NCBI GenBank assembly: GCA_963691655.1
Contig: OY829326.1
Coordinates: forward strand, 15,488,878 to 15,552,877
Source: Toxonevra muliebris
Lineage: Eukaryota > Arthropoda > Insecta > Diptera > Pallopteridae
Length of the DNA stretch: 64,000 nucleotides
Reading direction: 5' to 3'
In this document: positions 63,860-64,000 of the stretch, piece by piece
Numbering within the stretch: position 1 is the first letter of the stretch
Layout of the letters: each line of letters starts with the position of its first letter
Program-made: the position numbers and the translations under genes
The notes under the pieces: generated by a model
Databases searched by the model: none
Told to the model about the DNA's origin: nothing
Seen by the model: only the letters and a program-made list of their open reading frames with translations

Positions 63860-64000
63860 ATGGCTGCAAGATTATTTTGCAATGCCACGATGCACCAATT
63901 GAGAAATGCACAAAAACAGATGACACTATCACAACGCCAAGCGATATTTGGAAATATACAGTATATGTTCAACAGTGATGGTAGGCTTGCAACGCTCGGA
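63860..64000 (+). CDS. 5' end of an unidentified gene, possibly mitochondrial
   Basis: An ATG frame of 47 codons runs off the window end. It begins MAARLFCNATMHQLRNAQKQ and continues MTLSQRQAIFGNIQYMFNSD. The start is basic, hydroxylated and free of acidic residues for about 39 positions, as in a mitochondrial import sequence. The upstream AATAAA/ataaataaac at 63825-63845 is shared with the presumed 3' end of the SYCP2-like gene, so the two genes are very tightly spaced. A possible donor (gatg|gtaggc) lies at about 63980, so the last residues could be intronic. In Drosophila I vaguely recall a PPR-type mitochondrial gene (CG4611) near this cluster, but nothing in the 47 residues proves that. 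Confidence 0.55.
   Translation, partial: MAARLFCNATMHQLRNAQKQMTLSQRQAIFGNIQYMFNSDGRLATLG

Overview
The window looks like nuclear DNA of a higher fly. It is very AT-rich, with spliced genes carrying 50-70 bp introns and dense simple repeats. A true fruit fly (Tephritidae) is my best guess, because the tRNA-derived SINE at 33.83-34.17 kb matches a repeat I remember from tephritid genomes. That species-level call is from memory and unverified.

Layout. From 1 to 49.6 kb I find no convincing host gene. The stretch is non-coding DNA with many transposon remains, several with exact ends. There are hAT-type elements with 8-bp target duplications at 120-1104 (carrying a nested 692-987 copy), 19923-21118 and 38617-38946. 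A piggyBac-type TTAA MITE lies at 37492-37779 and a TA-flanked MITE at 31951-32683. A decayed DD37E Tc1-like element occupies 28449-29528, a mariner relic about 12680-13152, and a solo LTR 16504-17356. A non-LTR RNase H relic lies at about 39590-40080, with SINE copies at 21.7, 33.9 and 54.2 kb.

From 49.7 to 52.4 kb two small, convergent, two-exon genes encode related secreted peptides of 58 and 60 residues. Each has a signal peptide, an acidic spacer and a short cationic amphipathic C-terminus ending in Gly. They look like a small family of effector (possibly antimicrobial) peptides that I do not recognise. A third, possibly broken, exon of similar design lies inside the first gene's intron, and a non-LTR relic separates the two genes.

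From 55.4 kb to the end there is a compact gene cluster. It holds a YOD1/OTU1 deubiquitinase (+), the PAT-complex subunit Asterix (WDR83OS, -), a 12-exon gene for a 1272-residue SYCP2-like meiotic chromosome-axis protein (+), and the 5' end of an unidentified gene (+). YOD1 and Asterix both act at the ER (ERAD and membrane-protein insertion), although their adjacency need not be functional. The SYCP2-like gene is the most striking find. Its ARM-like end, its FWIDxN-containing SLD domain and its C-terminal coiled coil all match vertebrate SYCP2 as I remember it, and I know of no named SYCP2 orthologue in Drosophila.
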